Counted from the stretch's first letter, positions 1 to 8,051 are shown. The stretch: 19,209 nt of DNA from JANQLU01 sp964434955 (GCA_964434955.1 CAYSXI010000094.1:1-19209); one strand, 5' to 3'. Numbers and translations: made by a program. The notes: generated from the letters alone by a model not told the origin.

Positions 1-1
1 T

Positions 2-136
2 TTTCGGCCGATCGTATTCGAAGCAGAAGAATCCAAAACGGCATATTTCTGCGCCTGCAAACAAACGGGCAACGGTCCTTATTGCGATGGATCGCATAAT
101 GATTTGCCGCCACAAGATTCCGCGAATGGCGATTAG
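2..136 (+). CDS. CDGSH iron-sulfur domain protein, 3' end only
   Basis: The reading frame enters from outside the window and ends at TAG 134-136, giving the last 44 residues. It contains the full 2Fe-2S binding signature of CDGSH proteins: C-A-C, then T, P and C-D-G-S-H in the order CxCx2Tx3PxCDGSH (CACKQTGNGPYCDGSH), so three cysteines and one histidine are available as ligands. Family knowledge: small bacterial CDGSH proteins carry a redox-active, acid-labile 2Fe-2S cluster and are soluble; their partners are mostly unknown. The tail after the motif is short and acidic. The start and any second CDGSH motif lie outside the window, so single- or double-motif type cannot be decided. The motif is unambiguous; the specific role is not. 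Confidence 0.88.
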   Translation, partial: FRPIVFEAEESKTAYFCACKQTGNGPYCDGSHNDLPPQDSANGD

Positions 137-390
137 GTGCCTTTGATTTCCCCGGAGTGATCTTTGCTCCGCCGGATGGTTTGGAACCTGCAAGGGGTTG
201 GTCGGGATCCGATTCGCGTTGATCGTCGGACGGCTTTTGTGCGGTCCGGTTTTCGCGAATTTTGGTGGAAGCGTATCAGAGTTGGTGGGTGGGCAAGGAA
301 CCACTCGCTTCTTCGTGCTTGTATTGATATCCAAAACGCGTCCTCCCGCGCATTGGACCCGCTCCCTTCATCTACCAGGCACATGGAAGC

Positions 391-852
391 TCAACCAAGC
401 GTCGAATCAAGCCGTTTTCGACGCTCGTTTTTGTGCCATTTTTGACGCTGCGAAATGATCATCCAAATCGGCAGTGCAAAAACGAAATCCGTTGCCAAAA
501 CCACTGGCAAGAACGCGAAAGAGATTTGCCCGATCGCGATGTACATCCCGGAAAATATGAAGCAACCAATCATTGTCAGGAGCACGGGAAAAAGTTGCCC
601 AAACCTTGCGGGCAAGTCGAATGCGGCAACGCCGATCCCGTAGCCGCGAACCAGGTAGAAGACCCCGAGCATCTGAATCGGCAAGGCATGCGAGATCGGC
701 TTGATTCCCATCAACCAAATCACAAAATCAAACGCCGCGATCAAGATCGTGCCGGCAAGCACGTTGATGGCCGCGCATGAAAAAAGACAAAACTTCATCC
801 AGGGTCGGACCCAGGAATCCGTTTTGTCGATTTGTGAAGTTTCGCGACGCAA
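391..852 (-). CDS. Small four-helix integral membrane protein, unknown function
   Basis: A 153-residue hydrophobic protein. Likely membrane segments lie near residues 23-49, 59-77, 86-107 and 113-134. The C-terminus is short and strongly basic (QRQKWHKNERRKR), suggesting it faces the cytoplasm. I do not recognise a characterised family. The frame can open at TTG 852, only 2 nt after the stop of the upstream PQQ-propeller gene, which would suit translational coupling. An alternative ATG is at 798 (residue 19, after WVRPW). I chose the TTG because the WVRPWMKFCLF stretch leading into the first helix looks like part of the protein, but no convincing Shine-Dalgarno sequence supports either start. 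It is probably cotranscribed with the PQQ protein. Confidence 0.68.
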   Translation of the reverse strand: MRRETSQIDKTDSWVRPWMKFCLFSCAAINVLAGTILIAAFDFVIWLMGIKPISHALPIQMLGVFYLVRGYGIGVAAFDLPARFGQLFPVLLTMIGCFIFSGMYIAIGQISFAFLPVVLATDFVFALPIWMIISQRQKWHKNERRKRLDSTLG

Positions 853-854
853 TG

Positions 855-2105
855 TTACTTGGATTCTGGAGCCGATTTGGCTTTGATGTCGTAACAGTGA
901 ATCAACTCCTGGTCACGAAGGTAAAGTTTGCCATTCGCGATCGTTGGATGGACCCAGATTCCGCCCCGCCGGTTCCTGTTTTCCGATAGCGGCTTTAGCT
1001 GAAATTCGCTGACCTTGTTGAACGCTTTTTCGGTCGCTTCGAACATCGCAACTTTGCCAGATCGTTCTTCGATGCAATAGAAATGCCCATCGGCGTATCC
1101 GATCGCCCCTTTTCGAAGTGCCTTGTCAGACAAAACAGCTTCGCCTGTCTTGAAATCCTGGCAAACCCAACCGCGTTTGTCACTGTAACCGTACAAGTGT
1201 CCGTTCAACAGAATCACGCCACCATGATGGTTTTTCATGATTCGATTTTTCCAGACTTCTTTCGCTTCCTTGCCGGAAATATCGACTAACATGCTTCCGA
1301 CTTCATATCCGCTGGAAACATAGACTTTCGAATCGTGGAAGATCGGAGTTGGAATAACGGCGATTCGACCATTCCACTCGCTTGACCAAAGCAACTTTCC
1401 TTTGTCGGAAACGCCAAACAATTTTCGCGGCGTTAATTGAACATACTGTTTCTGATTATTGGCTTCGATTTTGATAATGGACGAGTAATGGGCTGGCTCG
1501 GTTACATCCGAAGATTGCCAGATGGTTTTTCCGGTTTTTCGGTCGAGGCAAACGATCGTTCCCTGTTTGCCACCAGGCGTGGCAAGGACGTGATCGCCAT
1601 CGACCAAAACCGACTCACTGAATCCCCAGCTTGGTACCTTGCCACCAAAGTCACTGGTCAGCGATTTTTCCCAGACCTTGGCTCCGTCCTCAATTTTCAA
1701 GCATACGAGATTGCCCTTGGACGTCAGCATGTAAACATGTGAGCCGGCAACGGTCGGCGTTGAACGTGGGCCATCGCCCCATCCGTTTTTGAATCGACCG
1801 TCAATGGTTGTTCGCCAAAGTTCTTTTCCCGAGTCAGCATCCAGGCATAGACCAAACGTCTCGTCGGCATCAAGTCCCATCGTGAAAAGCTTGCCTTCAA
1901 CGATTGAGAAACCGGCATAACCCAGCCCTGACTTCTTGTTGACCCAAAGTTGCTTGGGGCCATCCTCCGGCCAGGATTTCAAAAGTCCTTTGGCCTCCGA
2001 AATATCGTCCCGATTGGGGCCACGCCACTGAGGCCAATCCTGTCCATAGCTGTGGTTGCCAAAGCAAACCAAAACCAACATTAACGATGCAAAGGCAAGC
2101 CTCAT
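855..2105 (-). CDS. Secreted PQQ-binding-like beta-propeller repeat protein
   Basis: A 416-residue protein with a signal peptide (residues 1-21, a hydrophobic stretch ending SYG-Q). It is followed by DWPQWRGPNRDD at residues 23-34, the usual opening of planctomycete PQQ-like propeller proteins. The body consists of repeated blades with G-x-[LV]-Y/F-x-L-D/A-x-x-[ST]-G-[KE]-x-x-W patterns (for example DADSGKELW, DRKTGKTIW), as in the BamB/alcohol-dehydrogenase quinoprotein superfamily. Such proteins act in the periplasm; most of this class bind no PQQ and their substrates are unknown, so no enzyme activity is assigned. ATG 2103-2105 is preceded by a clear AGAGGA ribosome-binding site, and a -10 TATAAA element lies further upstream. 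It is the first gene of a probable two-gene unit with the membrane protein downstream. Confidence 0.9.
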   Translation of the reverse strand: MRLAFASLMLVLVCFGNHSYGQDWPQWRGPNRDDISEAKGLLKSWPEDGPKQLWVNKKSGLGYAGFSIVEGKLFTMGLDADETFGLCLDADSGKELWRTTIDGRFKNGWGDGPRSTPTVAGSHVYMLTSKGNLVCLKIEDGAKVWEKSLTSDFGGKVPSWGFSESVLVDGDHVLATPGGKQGTIVCLDRKTGKTIWQSSDVTEPAHYSSIIKIEANNQKQYVQLTPRKLFGVSDKGKLLWSSEWNGRIAVIPTPIFHDSKVYVSSGYEVGSMLVDISGKEAKEVWKNRIMKNHHGGVILLNGHLYGYSDKRGWVCQDFKTGEAVLSDKALRKGAIGYADGHFYCIEERSGKVAMFEATEKAFNKVSEFQLKPLSENRNRRGGIWVHPTIANGKLYLRDQELIHCYDIKAKSAPESK

Positions 2106-2187
2106 TTGATTCCTCTTCCAATAGAAGTTTATACGTCAGGGCAATTCTGAATCTGAAGCATCTTCGCCTCAGCTCTCTCTCTTCGAT

Positions 2188-2215
2188 TTTATACGAATCA
2201 CCCTGAATCGAACAA
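2188..2215 (-). promoter_or_regulatory. Candidate sigma70-type promoter for the PQQ-propeller gene
   Basis: Read leftward, TTGTTC (2215-2210) and TATAAA (2193-2188) are separated by 16 bp, about 85 bp upstream of the PQQ-propeller start. The -10 element is good and the -35 matches only its TTG part. A second TATAAA lies at 2133-2128 without a matching -35. Confidence 0.35.
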
Positions 2216-2274
2216 CTGACACGTCAACCGTAATCGATCAACCATGAGATTCGATCGTGGAATTGTGAGCCAGG

Positions 2275-4026
2275 CTACGCCGAATTCGACTCCGTTTTTT
2301 TTGATCGAAAGCTGCCGATCCTTGGTTTGCCAGGGACAACGAAAAACGCGCCATTTCCAACGGTGCAGCAAAGCAAGGCCGTCAGGCCCAATGAAAAATT
2401 GACAAAGTCGCAGCAAAGGATGGTTGTGACCTGCAGGACGCTTACCAACATCATCCGACTGGTGTAGCGCCCGATCCCGCGAGCCAACGCCATGACACTG
2501 GTCATCAAGACGAATGCAATCGCGATCCCGAACATCAGGTTGACGATAAAACTCAATTCGAAGATGGAAGTCGGACTCAATTGGAATGCAACGACACACG
2601 CCCCCATGATGCCCCAAATGCCGCCGAGGGCCATCACCACCCAGGCCACTTTCACACCAGCTGGCGTTTCCGGATTGCGATCGGGATCATAGCCGATCAT
2701 GACAGGATCCGCATTCGGAATTTTGGGCGGTTTCGCTTCTTCGGCAATTTCGGCTTCGACAATATCTTCAGGCCGAATCGTGTCAGCGTCGAATTCAACG
2801 TCTTCCTGGGCATAGGCGGGCGGAAGGGTCTTGCTGGCGATTCGTCTGCGGGCAAACATCCCCCAAACTCCCGCCCAAACGATGAACCCGAAGCCAAAGA
2901 ACAACCCCGGCATGAATCGATAGACTCTTCCAAAATGCCTGACCTTTTGACCGGAACTAACATCGAAAATCTGAATCCCGTGATCCGTTGTCCCTTGAAC
3001 CACGATCAGCTGGTCCGAAGCATTACTAAAAACCATTTGGGTGTGGCCAATATTGAACAAGCCGTGACGGTCCCAAAATGTCGGTAACTCAATCCGCGAA
3101 ACCAGGTCACCCGAAGGCATGTCGTAGATCTCAATCGCCTTGCCTTCGTCCGTGAGCGCCGCAAATTTATTTTCATCGGGCGAAAAACAAAATGTGCGGC
3201 CCGTCCGAAGCTGACTTGCCGGACAATACATATTCGCAATCGGTTGCAGCTTTTGGTCGTAGATGTTGATGTTGCCGGAATAATTACAGCGAGCTACGAA
3301 GTTTCCCTTGGGGGACAGCATCACTCGGGAGTTGTACTCCAGGTCGAATTTTGAACCAGAGATCTCTTTCCCGTTTTCGTCCATTAACGTGACATTGGAA
3401 TTCGTATTCACCCCCGTGTTGAAACCGGAAGATTCCACGGCCAAAAGCACTTTGCCGTCATCGCTAATTTGCAGCCCCGAGTTGTTGCCCGCGAACGGAT
3501 TTGTATCAAATTCAAAATCGAGCTTCTCCAGAGTCCGCACACCCTTCTTGGGAGCCTGCAGATCCTCGATCACGACCGTGTCGGTCGAGGAATTCGATTT
3601 CAACAAATACTTGCCACCAATGAATAACTCGACCGGGGAAGCCATTCCGGATTTCTCGATTTCTTCGATTTCGTTTTTTCGAAGGTCCCAGCGCTGAACG
3701 CTGACCTGGCTGGTGTCCCATTGAGTCGATGAAAGCACCGTGATTTGCTCGTCATCCACAAACTCCATTTCGGTTTTCGAAAAACTATCGAAAATGGAAG
3801 ACGACTTTGCGACTCGCCGAACCCGAAATGGGAGTTCGTCGCTTTCAAGGCGATAGATGCTTACCCGGCGATTCACCGATGCAACGGCAAGCAGTTCGCC
3901 ATTGGGTGATACCCGTATGGCCGCCGGAGTTTCCGCCGGTGGTTTGACGCTTACCGAAACGGCAAGCCCGCTGATCAACCCAAAGAGGGCCATCAGGAGC
4001 AACATTTGCGTAATGTCAATTCGCAT
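2275..4026 (-). CDS. Propeller (WD40/YVTN-like) protein with C-terminal membrane domain
   Basis: A 583-residue protein in three parts. An N-terminal hydrophobic segment (about 8-26) is a signal anchor or signal peptide. Residues about 35-365 form a beta-propeller-like region with recurring S-P-[ND/KG]-x-x-[LF]-A-x-x and [IV]-x-[IL]-Y/F-D motifs (SPNGELLAVAS, SPKGNFVARC, SPDENKFAAL, DHGIQIFDVSSGQKVRHF). The C-terminal part has membrane segments near 371-391, 458-481, 488-514 and about 524-564 in one or two passes, with an acidic linker at 405-440. Propellers of this type usually act as binding scaffolds; no catalytic motif is visible. The topology implies an extracytoplasmic propeller tethered to the inner membrane. 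ATG 4024-4026 follows three copies of an 11-bp unit that each contain AGGCGAG. I cannot name a specific function. Confidence 0.82.
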   Translation of the reverse strand: MRIDITQMLLLMALFGLISGLAVSVSVKPPAETPAAIRVSPNGELLAVASVNRRVSIYRLESDELPFRVRRVAKSSSIFDSFSKTEMEFVDDEQITVLSSTQWDTSQVSVQRWDLRKNEIEEIEKSGMASPVELFIGGKYLLKSNSSTDTVVIEDLQAPKKGVRTLEKLDFEFDTNPFAGNNSGLQISDDGKVLLAVESSGFNTGVNTNSNVTLMDENGKEISGSKFDLEYNSRVMLSPKGNFVARCNYSGNINIYDQKLQPIANMYCPASQLRTGRTFCFSPDENKFAALTDEGKAIEIYDMPSGDLVSRIELPTFWDRHGLFNIGHTQMVFSNASDQLIVVQGTTDHGIQIFDVSSGQKVRHFGRVYRFMPGLFFGFGFIVWAGVWGMFARRRIASKTLPPAYAQEDVEFDADTIRPEDIVEAEIAEEAKPPKIPNADPVMIGYDPDRNPETPAGVKVAWVVMALGGIWGIMGACVVAFQLSPTSIFELSFIVNLMFGIAIAFVLMTSVMALARGIGRYTSRMMLVSVLQVTTILCCDFVNFSLGLTALLCCTVGNGAFFVVPGKPRIGSFRSKKTESNSA

Positions 4027-4029
4027 TCG

Positions 4030-4062
4030 ACTCGCCTGTCACTCGCCTGTCACTCGCCTGTC
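4030..4062 (-). repeat. Three perfect 11-bp tandem repeats abutting a start codon
   Basis: Three contiguous identical units (GACAGGCGAGT read leftward) at 4062-4052, 4051-4041 and 4040-4030 lie 3 nt before the ATG of the propeller/membrane gene. Each contains AGGCGAG, which resembles a ribosome-binding site; the last copy is correctly spaced. Being 11 bp long, gain or loss of one unit shifts the distance and helical phase without touching the coding frame. Confidence 0.9.
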
Positions 4063-4178
4063 AACTGCTTGCCCACTTGAACCGGTTACTTTTCGTTGCG
4101 GAACGAGCCCAATTCGATTTATTGACAAGCCCATTTCGGACTCAACTTCTAATTCGACTGCCTCACATCTTACCAAAG

Positions 4179-4193
4179 CCAACGTCACGTTGG
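4179..4193. promoter_or_regulatory. 15-bp palindrome, possible operator
   Basis: CCAACGT and ACGTTGG flank a single central C, a perfect 7-bp palindrome. The one-base centre rules out a normal RNA hairpin and fits a dimeric DNA-binding protein. It lies in the 410-bp divergent region between the leftward propeller/membrane gene and the rightward small secreted-protein gene, so it could serve either. The regulator is unknown. Confidence 0.4.
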
Positions 4194-4344
4194 ATTTCGA
4201 GTCGGCGTTGATGTCGGAAATAATTACCCACCTGGGCGTGACTTTGTTTCCTATTGCCGGAAGCCCACCCGATTGCACTCCAATTGCGGGTCTTGTTTTC
4301 GCGGGCAATTCAGCCATTCAAATTTCGGTTCATTGGCCCGCCGA

Positions 4345-4376
4345 TTGCAATTCAAAATATTTCAATCGAATTGCAA
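4345..4376. repeat. Perfect 9-bp inverted repeat within a cluster of ATTGC motifs
   Basis: TTGCAATTC (4345-4353) and GAATTGCAA (4368-4376) are exact inverted copies separated by 14 bp containing AAATATTT. Further GATTGC/AATTGC words occur at about 4270-4290 and 4380-4386, so the segment before the rightward gene is enriched in this motif. It could be an operator array or a hairpin in the 5' untranslated region. The rest of the 4063-4436 stretch shows no convincing gene or promoter. Confidence 0.5.
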
Positions 4377-4436
4377 ACCGAATTGCAGCGAAGATTGTCC
4401 CAAGTCTTGAATCCACAATTGTCCACGGAGGGATTG

Positions 4437-4805
4437 ATGAAACGTCTGATGGCTATGGCACTGTTTGCGCTGACAACCGCCTTTTTGCCCGCGGTCGCCG
4501 CCGTTTCCATTTCAGCCGACGAAGTCCAGGTTCCTTTTCCCGAAGCCGATTTCCAGGCACCCAATGACGTCGAAACCCATCGGCGAAAGAAAGAATTTCT
4601 TTCGTTCGATTTCGACGAGTACATTTTTACCGAGATGTCCCGGCCCAAAACCAAAGCCGAACTTTGCCAGTCCATTGTTTCGAAGCCACTCGCCGACGAA
4701 CCAGACTACGTTGTGGTCACGGAAGTTAAGTCGCCGGTCTTTGGAAGCCTCGTCATGGGTTTCATGTTCGTCCTTTATTCGCGCCGTCGACACAGCGACG
4801 AATAA
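4437..4805 (+). CDS. Small secreted protein with C-terminal anchor-like tail, unknown function
   Basis: A 122-residue protein. The start ATG 4437-4439 is chosen because GGAGGG (4427-4432) lies 4 nt before it and the frame then opens with a signal peptide (MKRLMAMALFALTTAFLPAVAA). The mature part is short, acidic and rich in Phe, Asp and Glu. Residues 101-114 form a short hydrophobic stretch (VFGSLVMGFMFVLY), followed at once by RRR and six or fewer terminal residues. That tripartite end (hydrophobic stretch, basic cluster, stop) resembles C-terminal sorting or anchor tails, although no canonical PEP, LPXTG or similar motif precedes it. A single Cys is at residue 77. It converges with valS: the two stop codons are separated by only 13 bp with no terminator hairpin between them. 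No family is recognised. Confidence 0.75.
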   Translation: MKRLMAMALFALTTAFLPAVAAVSISADEVQVPFPEADFQAPNDVETHRRKKEFLSFDFDEYIFTEMSRPKTKAELCQSIVSKPLADEPDYVVVTEVKSPVFGSLVMGFMFVLYSRRRHSDE

Positions 4806-4818
4806 AGCAGGATTCGGA

Positions 4819-7800
4819 TCAAAGCTTCAGTGCTTCAATGGCCTTTTCGATCGCGGCCAACTGTTCGCGATTATTTTCCAGGTTGGAACGCGTCTGATTG
4901 ACCACTTCCTCGGGGGCACGCCCGACGAAACTGTCGTTCGATAGTTTCTTCTCGCCGCCTTTGATTGCCCCCTCCAGTCGGCTTCGCTCCTTGGTCAAAC
5001 GGTCAAGTTCTGCTTCCTTGTCGATCAAGCCATCCAAGTCAACAAAAATCTCCATCGAAGCCAAAGCGACCGTCGCGTTAATCGACGGAATGGAAATGTC
5101 CGAGCCAATTTCCGTCAGGCTACTTTTTTCCATGGACGCAAAGTATGCGGACATCGGTTCCAGCAATCCGGCCATTTCGGAATCACATCGGATCGCGAAG
5201 TTGATTTCCGTCTTCGGAGCAATATTCTGACGAGCGCGAATATCGCGAACCGCCGCGAGCGCCTTTTGGAATTCACTAAACTGGGACTCGATCTCCTGGT
5301 TGATCAATCCGGCATCGAGGTCCGGCCACTCGGCAACGATCAACGCCTCCGGAGCGACCTCCGAACTCGCAAGTCCGCGTTCGGGAGCGAATGAACGAAA
5401 CAGTTGCCATACCTCTTCGGTAATGAAAGGCATGATCGGGTGAAGGAGCCGAAGTAATCGATCAAGCGTGAACGCCAATAACCTTTGGGCCTGGACTCGG
5501 CCTTCACCCGCCAGTCGATCCTTGAGGATTTCCACGTAGAAACTGCAAAACTCGTTCCAGGCAAAATCATAAAGTTGGCGGACGGCTTCCGAATAATGAT
5601 ACTTTTCGAGTGCCTCCGTTGCCGCGCGCGAAACCGTTGCCAAGCGGCTCAGAATCCAACGGTCCTCAAGGCGCAGCTCCTCCATCTCAATAGGACCAGC
5701 TTCGTAGCCCTCCAGATTCATCAACGCAAACCGGGATGCATTCCAAAGCTTGTTTCCGAAATTTCGCGCGTCTTCAAATCGCTCCGAGGTAACCGGACCG
5801 CGGGGCAGGGCAAGGTCTTCCTCGGTTCTGGCCCATTGAGTCGAAAACGACTTATTGCACTTCTTACACTCGACCGTTGGCAACTCACGATTCTTTTTCG
5901 TTTGCTCTGTCGCCGCCTGGCAATAAGGACATTCAAATTGAACCGGCATCCGAACGTCTTGGGTTTCCGTCGTTAAATGGGCCATCGCGTAACGCAACGC
6001 GTCCGGCCCAAATTTCTCGATAATGTCCAACGGATCAATTCCATTCCCCTTAGACTTGGACATCGTTTCGCCATAGCCATCGAGAATTTTCGGATGAATG
6101 AAAACTTCGTCGAAAGGCTTTTGGCCCAAATTGTTGATGCCGGCAAGGACCATTCGCGCAACCCAAAGCGTGATGATGTCACGGCTCGTGATCAGAGTAT
6201 TTGTTGGATAAAAAACGTCCAAGTCAGGCGTCTTTTCGGGCCACCCCAACGTCGAGTGAGGCCACAGTGCCGAACTGAACCAGGTATCAAGAACATCTTC
6301 CTCGCGAACAAACCCAATGGCCTCGAGAGATTTCTCACAGGCGCATTCCTCCTCGAGAACGCAAACATGCACGGTCGCAAATGGTAGACCCAGCCGGAGA
6401 CGCTTCTCTTCGTTTTGCTCCTCGCATGGTTCAACCTGGATCGAAGCACGCTGCTCGTTAAGTTCATCGATTGCCTTGATTTGCTCAACCAAGGCATCCG
6501 TCTCTTCCTGCGTTTCACATGCCTTCGACCAAACGGGGATTTGATGCCCCCACCAAAGCTGCCGGGAAACGGGCCAATCCCGCTTCTCACTCAGCCAGTC
6601 GATATAACTTTTGCGATATCGTTCCGGGAAGATTTTGACGCTTTCGGATTCAACCGCGTCAATCGCCGATTGCGCGAGTGATTCCATACGAACGAACCAC
6701 TGGTCCGCCAAGTAAGGTTCAATCGGGGCTTTACTTCGGTCGGAATGCGGAAGCTCGATTTCGCGATTCTCAACTTCATGCAGCAGGTCTTTTGACTCCA
6801 AATCGGCGACGACTTTTTTGCGAGCTTCTTTGATCGTCAGATCCGCATACGCGCCTGCTTCCGCATTCATGGTACCGTTCGGATTCATGACATTGAGCTT
6901 TTCCAAGTCATGCCGCTGACCGACTTCATAGTCATTGGGATCATGCGCCGGTGTAATCTTGACACAGCCGGACCCCAATTCGGGCTTGGCCCAATTGTCG
7001 GCAACGATCGGAATCGGGCGTTCCATCAAGGGCAGCATGACCTTGCGTCCATCGGCGGCCATGTCGCGCAACAATTCCAAATGCGGCAGCATCGTCTGAC
7101 GACGTTCCGTCAGTGCATCAATCTGCTGTTGAATCGCGTCCTTTTCGCCATCGGGTGACTTGCCCAGCTTTTCTTTTAGCTCCGCCTCAACTTTGTCCAG
7201 CGCTTTCGAAGGATCAGGGTGAACTGCAACGGCGGTATCTCCCAGCATCGTCTCGGGCCGCGTGGTTGCGACAATGAGAAATTCGGGTTCGCCGGGTTTT
7301 GGATCGATGATCGGATATTTCAGGTGCCAAAAACTTCCAGCAACCTTTTTCGAAAAAACCTCGTCATCGCTAACGGCTGTTTGCAGAACCGTGTCCCAAT
7401 TGACGAGCCGCTTTCCCCGATAGATCAACTGTTTCTGAAACAGGTCAAAGAAGAAATGCCGAACGGCCCGAGCGCATATTCCGTCAAACGTGAATCGAGT
7501 TCGATCCCAGTCACAGCTGCAGCCCATGGTTTTCAGCTGCTCGATGATCCTTGCCTCGTACTGGTCCTTCCATTCCCAAATTCGCTGGACCAAAGCCTCA
7601 CGCCCCAGATCGTGCCGAGTCTTGTTTTCTTCTTCCTTGAGTCGCCGTTCAACGACGGCCTGAGTTGCAATCCCGGCGTGATCCGTCCCCGGCATCCAAA
7701 GGGTGTTGAATCCCTGCATTCGCTTCATCCGAATCTGGATGTCCTGAAGCGTGTTATTCAGCGCATGCCCGAGATGAAGCGCTCCGGTGACGTTGGGTGG

Positions 7801-7941
7801 CGGGATAACAATGGTGAAAGGCGTTTTCTTTGAATCCGTTTCGGCTCGAAAATAGCCGCCGTCAATCCAAGACTGGTAGATTCGTTTGCAGGCCTTGGCA
7901 AAATCAAATCGATTCGGAATTTCCGTTTGGGCTGTGGACAT
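4819..7941 (-). CDS. valS: Valine--tRNA ligase
   Basis: A 1040-residue class I aminoacyl-tRNA synthetase that charges tRNA-Val in the cytoplasm. Landmarks: PPPNVTGALHLGHA at 48-60 (HIGH motif as HLGH, 56-59), GTDHAGIATQ at 85-94, ATTRPETMLGDTAVAVHP and PAHDPNDYEVGQRH of the editing domain, DWPVSRQLWWGHQIPVW at 455-471, DTWFSSALWPHSTLGWP at 552-568, and the second signature as TMSKS (626-630), with Thr where Lys is usual. The C-terminus (about 970-1040) is the expected coiled coil. The protein is longer than typical bacterial ValS because of a helical insert at about 243-299 in the editing domain and a zinc-ribbon insert (Cys 671, 674, 692, 695) just after the KMSKS loop. ATG 7939-7941 has no strong ribosome-binding site. 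Expression is probably controlled by the valine-codon attenuator in the leader. Confidence 0.97.
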   Translation of the reverse strand: MSTAQTEIPNRFDFAKACKRIYQSWIDGGYFRAETDSKKTPFTIVIPPPNVTGALHLGHALNNTLQDIQIRMKRMQGFNTLWMPGTDHAGIATQAVVERRLKEEENKTRHDLGREALVQRIWEWKDQYEARIIEQLKTMGCSCDWDRTRFTFDGICARAVRHFFFDLFQKQLIYRGKRLVNWDTVLQTAVSDDEVFSKKVAGSFWHLKYPIIDPKPGEPEFLIVATTRPETMLGDTAVAVHPDPSKALDKVEAELKEKLGKSPDGEKDAIQQQIDALTERRQTMLPHLELLRDMAADGRKVMLPLMERPIPIVADNWAKPELGSGCVKITPAHDPNDYEVGQRHDLEKLNVMNPNGTMNAEAGAYADLTIKEARKKVVADLESKDLLHEVENREIELPHSDRSKAPIEPYLADQWFVRMESLAQSAIDAVESESVKIFPERYRKSYIDWLSEKRDWPVSRQLWWGHQIPVWSKACETQEETDALVEQIKAIDELNEQRASIQVEPCEEQNEEKRLRLGLPFATVHVCVLEEECACEKSLEAIGFVREEDVLDTWFSSALWPHSTLGWPEKTPDLDVFYPTNTLITSRDIITLWVARMVLAGINNLGQKPFDEVFIHPKILDGYGETMSKSKGNGIDPLDIIEKFGPDALRYAMAHLTTETQDVRMPVQFECPYCQAATEQTKKNRELPTVECKKCNKSFSTQWARTEEDLALPRGPVTSERFEDARNFGNKLWNASRFALMNLEGYEAGPIEMEELRLEDRWILSRLATVSRAATEALEKYHYSEAVRQLYDFAWNEFCSFYVEILKDRLAGEGRVQAQRLLAFTLDRLLRLLHPIMPFITEEVWQLFRSFAPERGLASSEVAPEALIVAEWPDLDAGLINQEIESQFSEFQKALAAVRDIRARQNIAPKTEINFAIRCDSEMAGLLEPMSAYFASMEKSSLTEIGSDISIPSINATVALASMEIFVDLDGLIDKEAELDRLTKERSRLEGAIKGGEKKLSNDSFVGRAPEEVVNQTRSNLENNREQLAAIEKAIEALKL

Positions 7942-7983
7942 CTTTGTTCATCTTTAGGTGTTAAGGGACGATACCAATGTAAG

Positions 7984-8017
7984 AAAAATCGACGTATTCC
8001 CCAACCGGAAGACGTCG
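7984..8017 (-). terminator. Intrinsic terminator (attenuator) in the valS leader
   Basis: Read leftward, CGACGT (8017-8012) pairs with ACGTCG (7995-7990). A C/T mismatch follows, then TTCC (8010-8007) pairs with GGAA (8000-7997) across a 6-nt GGTTGG loop. The stem is followed directly by ATTTTTC (T-run 7988-7984). This is a textbook Rho-independent terminator placed 42 nt before the valS start and only 4 nt after the leader-peptide stop codon, so it must be prevented from forming for valS to be transcribed. Confidence 0.8.
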
Positions 8018-8021
8018 GTCC

Positions 8022-8051
8022 CTAGACCACCACCCACTTAGATGCACTCAT
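8022..8051 (-). CDS. Nine-residue valine-rich leader peptide of valS
   Basis: ATG at 8051-8049 opens a frame encoding M-S-A-S-K-W-V-V-V followed by TAG (8024-8022). The last three sense codons are GTG, GTG, GTC, all valine. AAAGGA lies 6 nt before the ATG, a better ribosome-binding site than most genes in this window have. The stop codon is 4 nt from the 5' arm of an intrinsic terminator that precedes valS. Established for amino-acid biosynthetic operons and pheST: a ribosome stalled at codons for the scarce amino acid alters formation of a downstream terminator. Inferred here: shortage of Val-tRNA stalls the ribosome on the GTG/GTG/GTC run, covers the terminator's 5' arm and lets polymerase continue into valS. 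The peptide itself probably has no other function. Too short for codon statistics; confidence rests on the combined layout. Confidence 0.75.
   Translation of the reverse strand: MSASKWVVV

Noticed and set aside
227..248. Possible terminator hairpin after the CDGSH gene (CGGAC/GTCCG)
   Set aside because: Only five pairs, about 90 bp after the stop codon, with a weak GTTTTCG follow-up; not convincing.
4039..4317. Leftward 92-codon open frame ending just before the propeller/membrane gene
   Set aside because: No ribosome-binding site, no recognisable domain, its end is made of the 11-bp repeats, and the opposite strand is equally open through the region. It could be a small gene, but nothing positive supports it.
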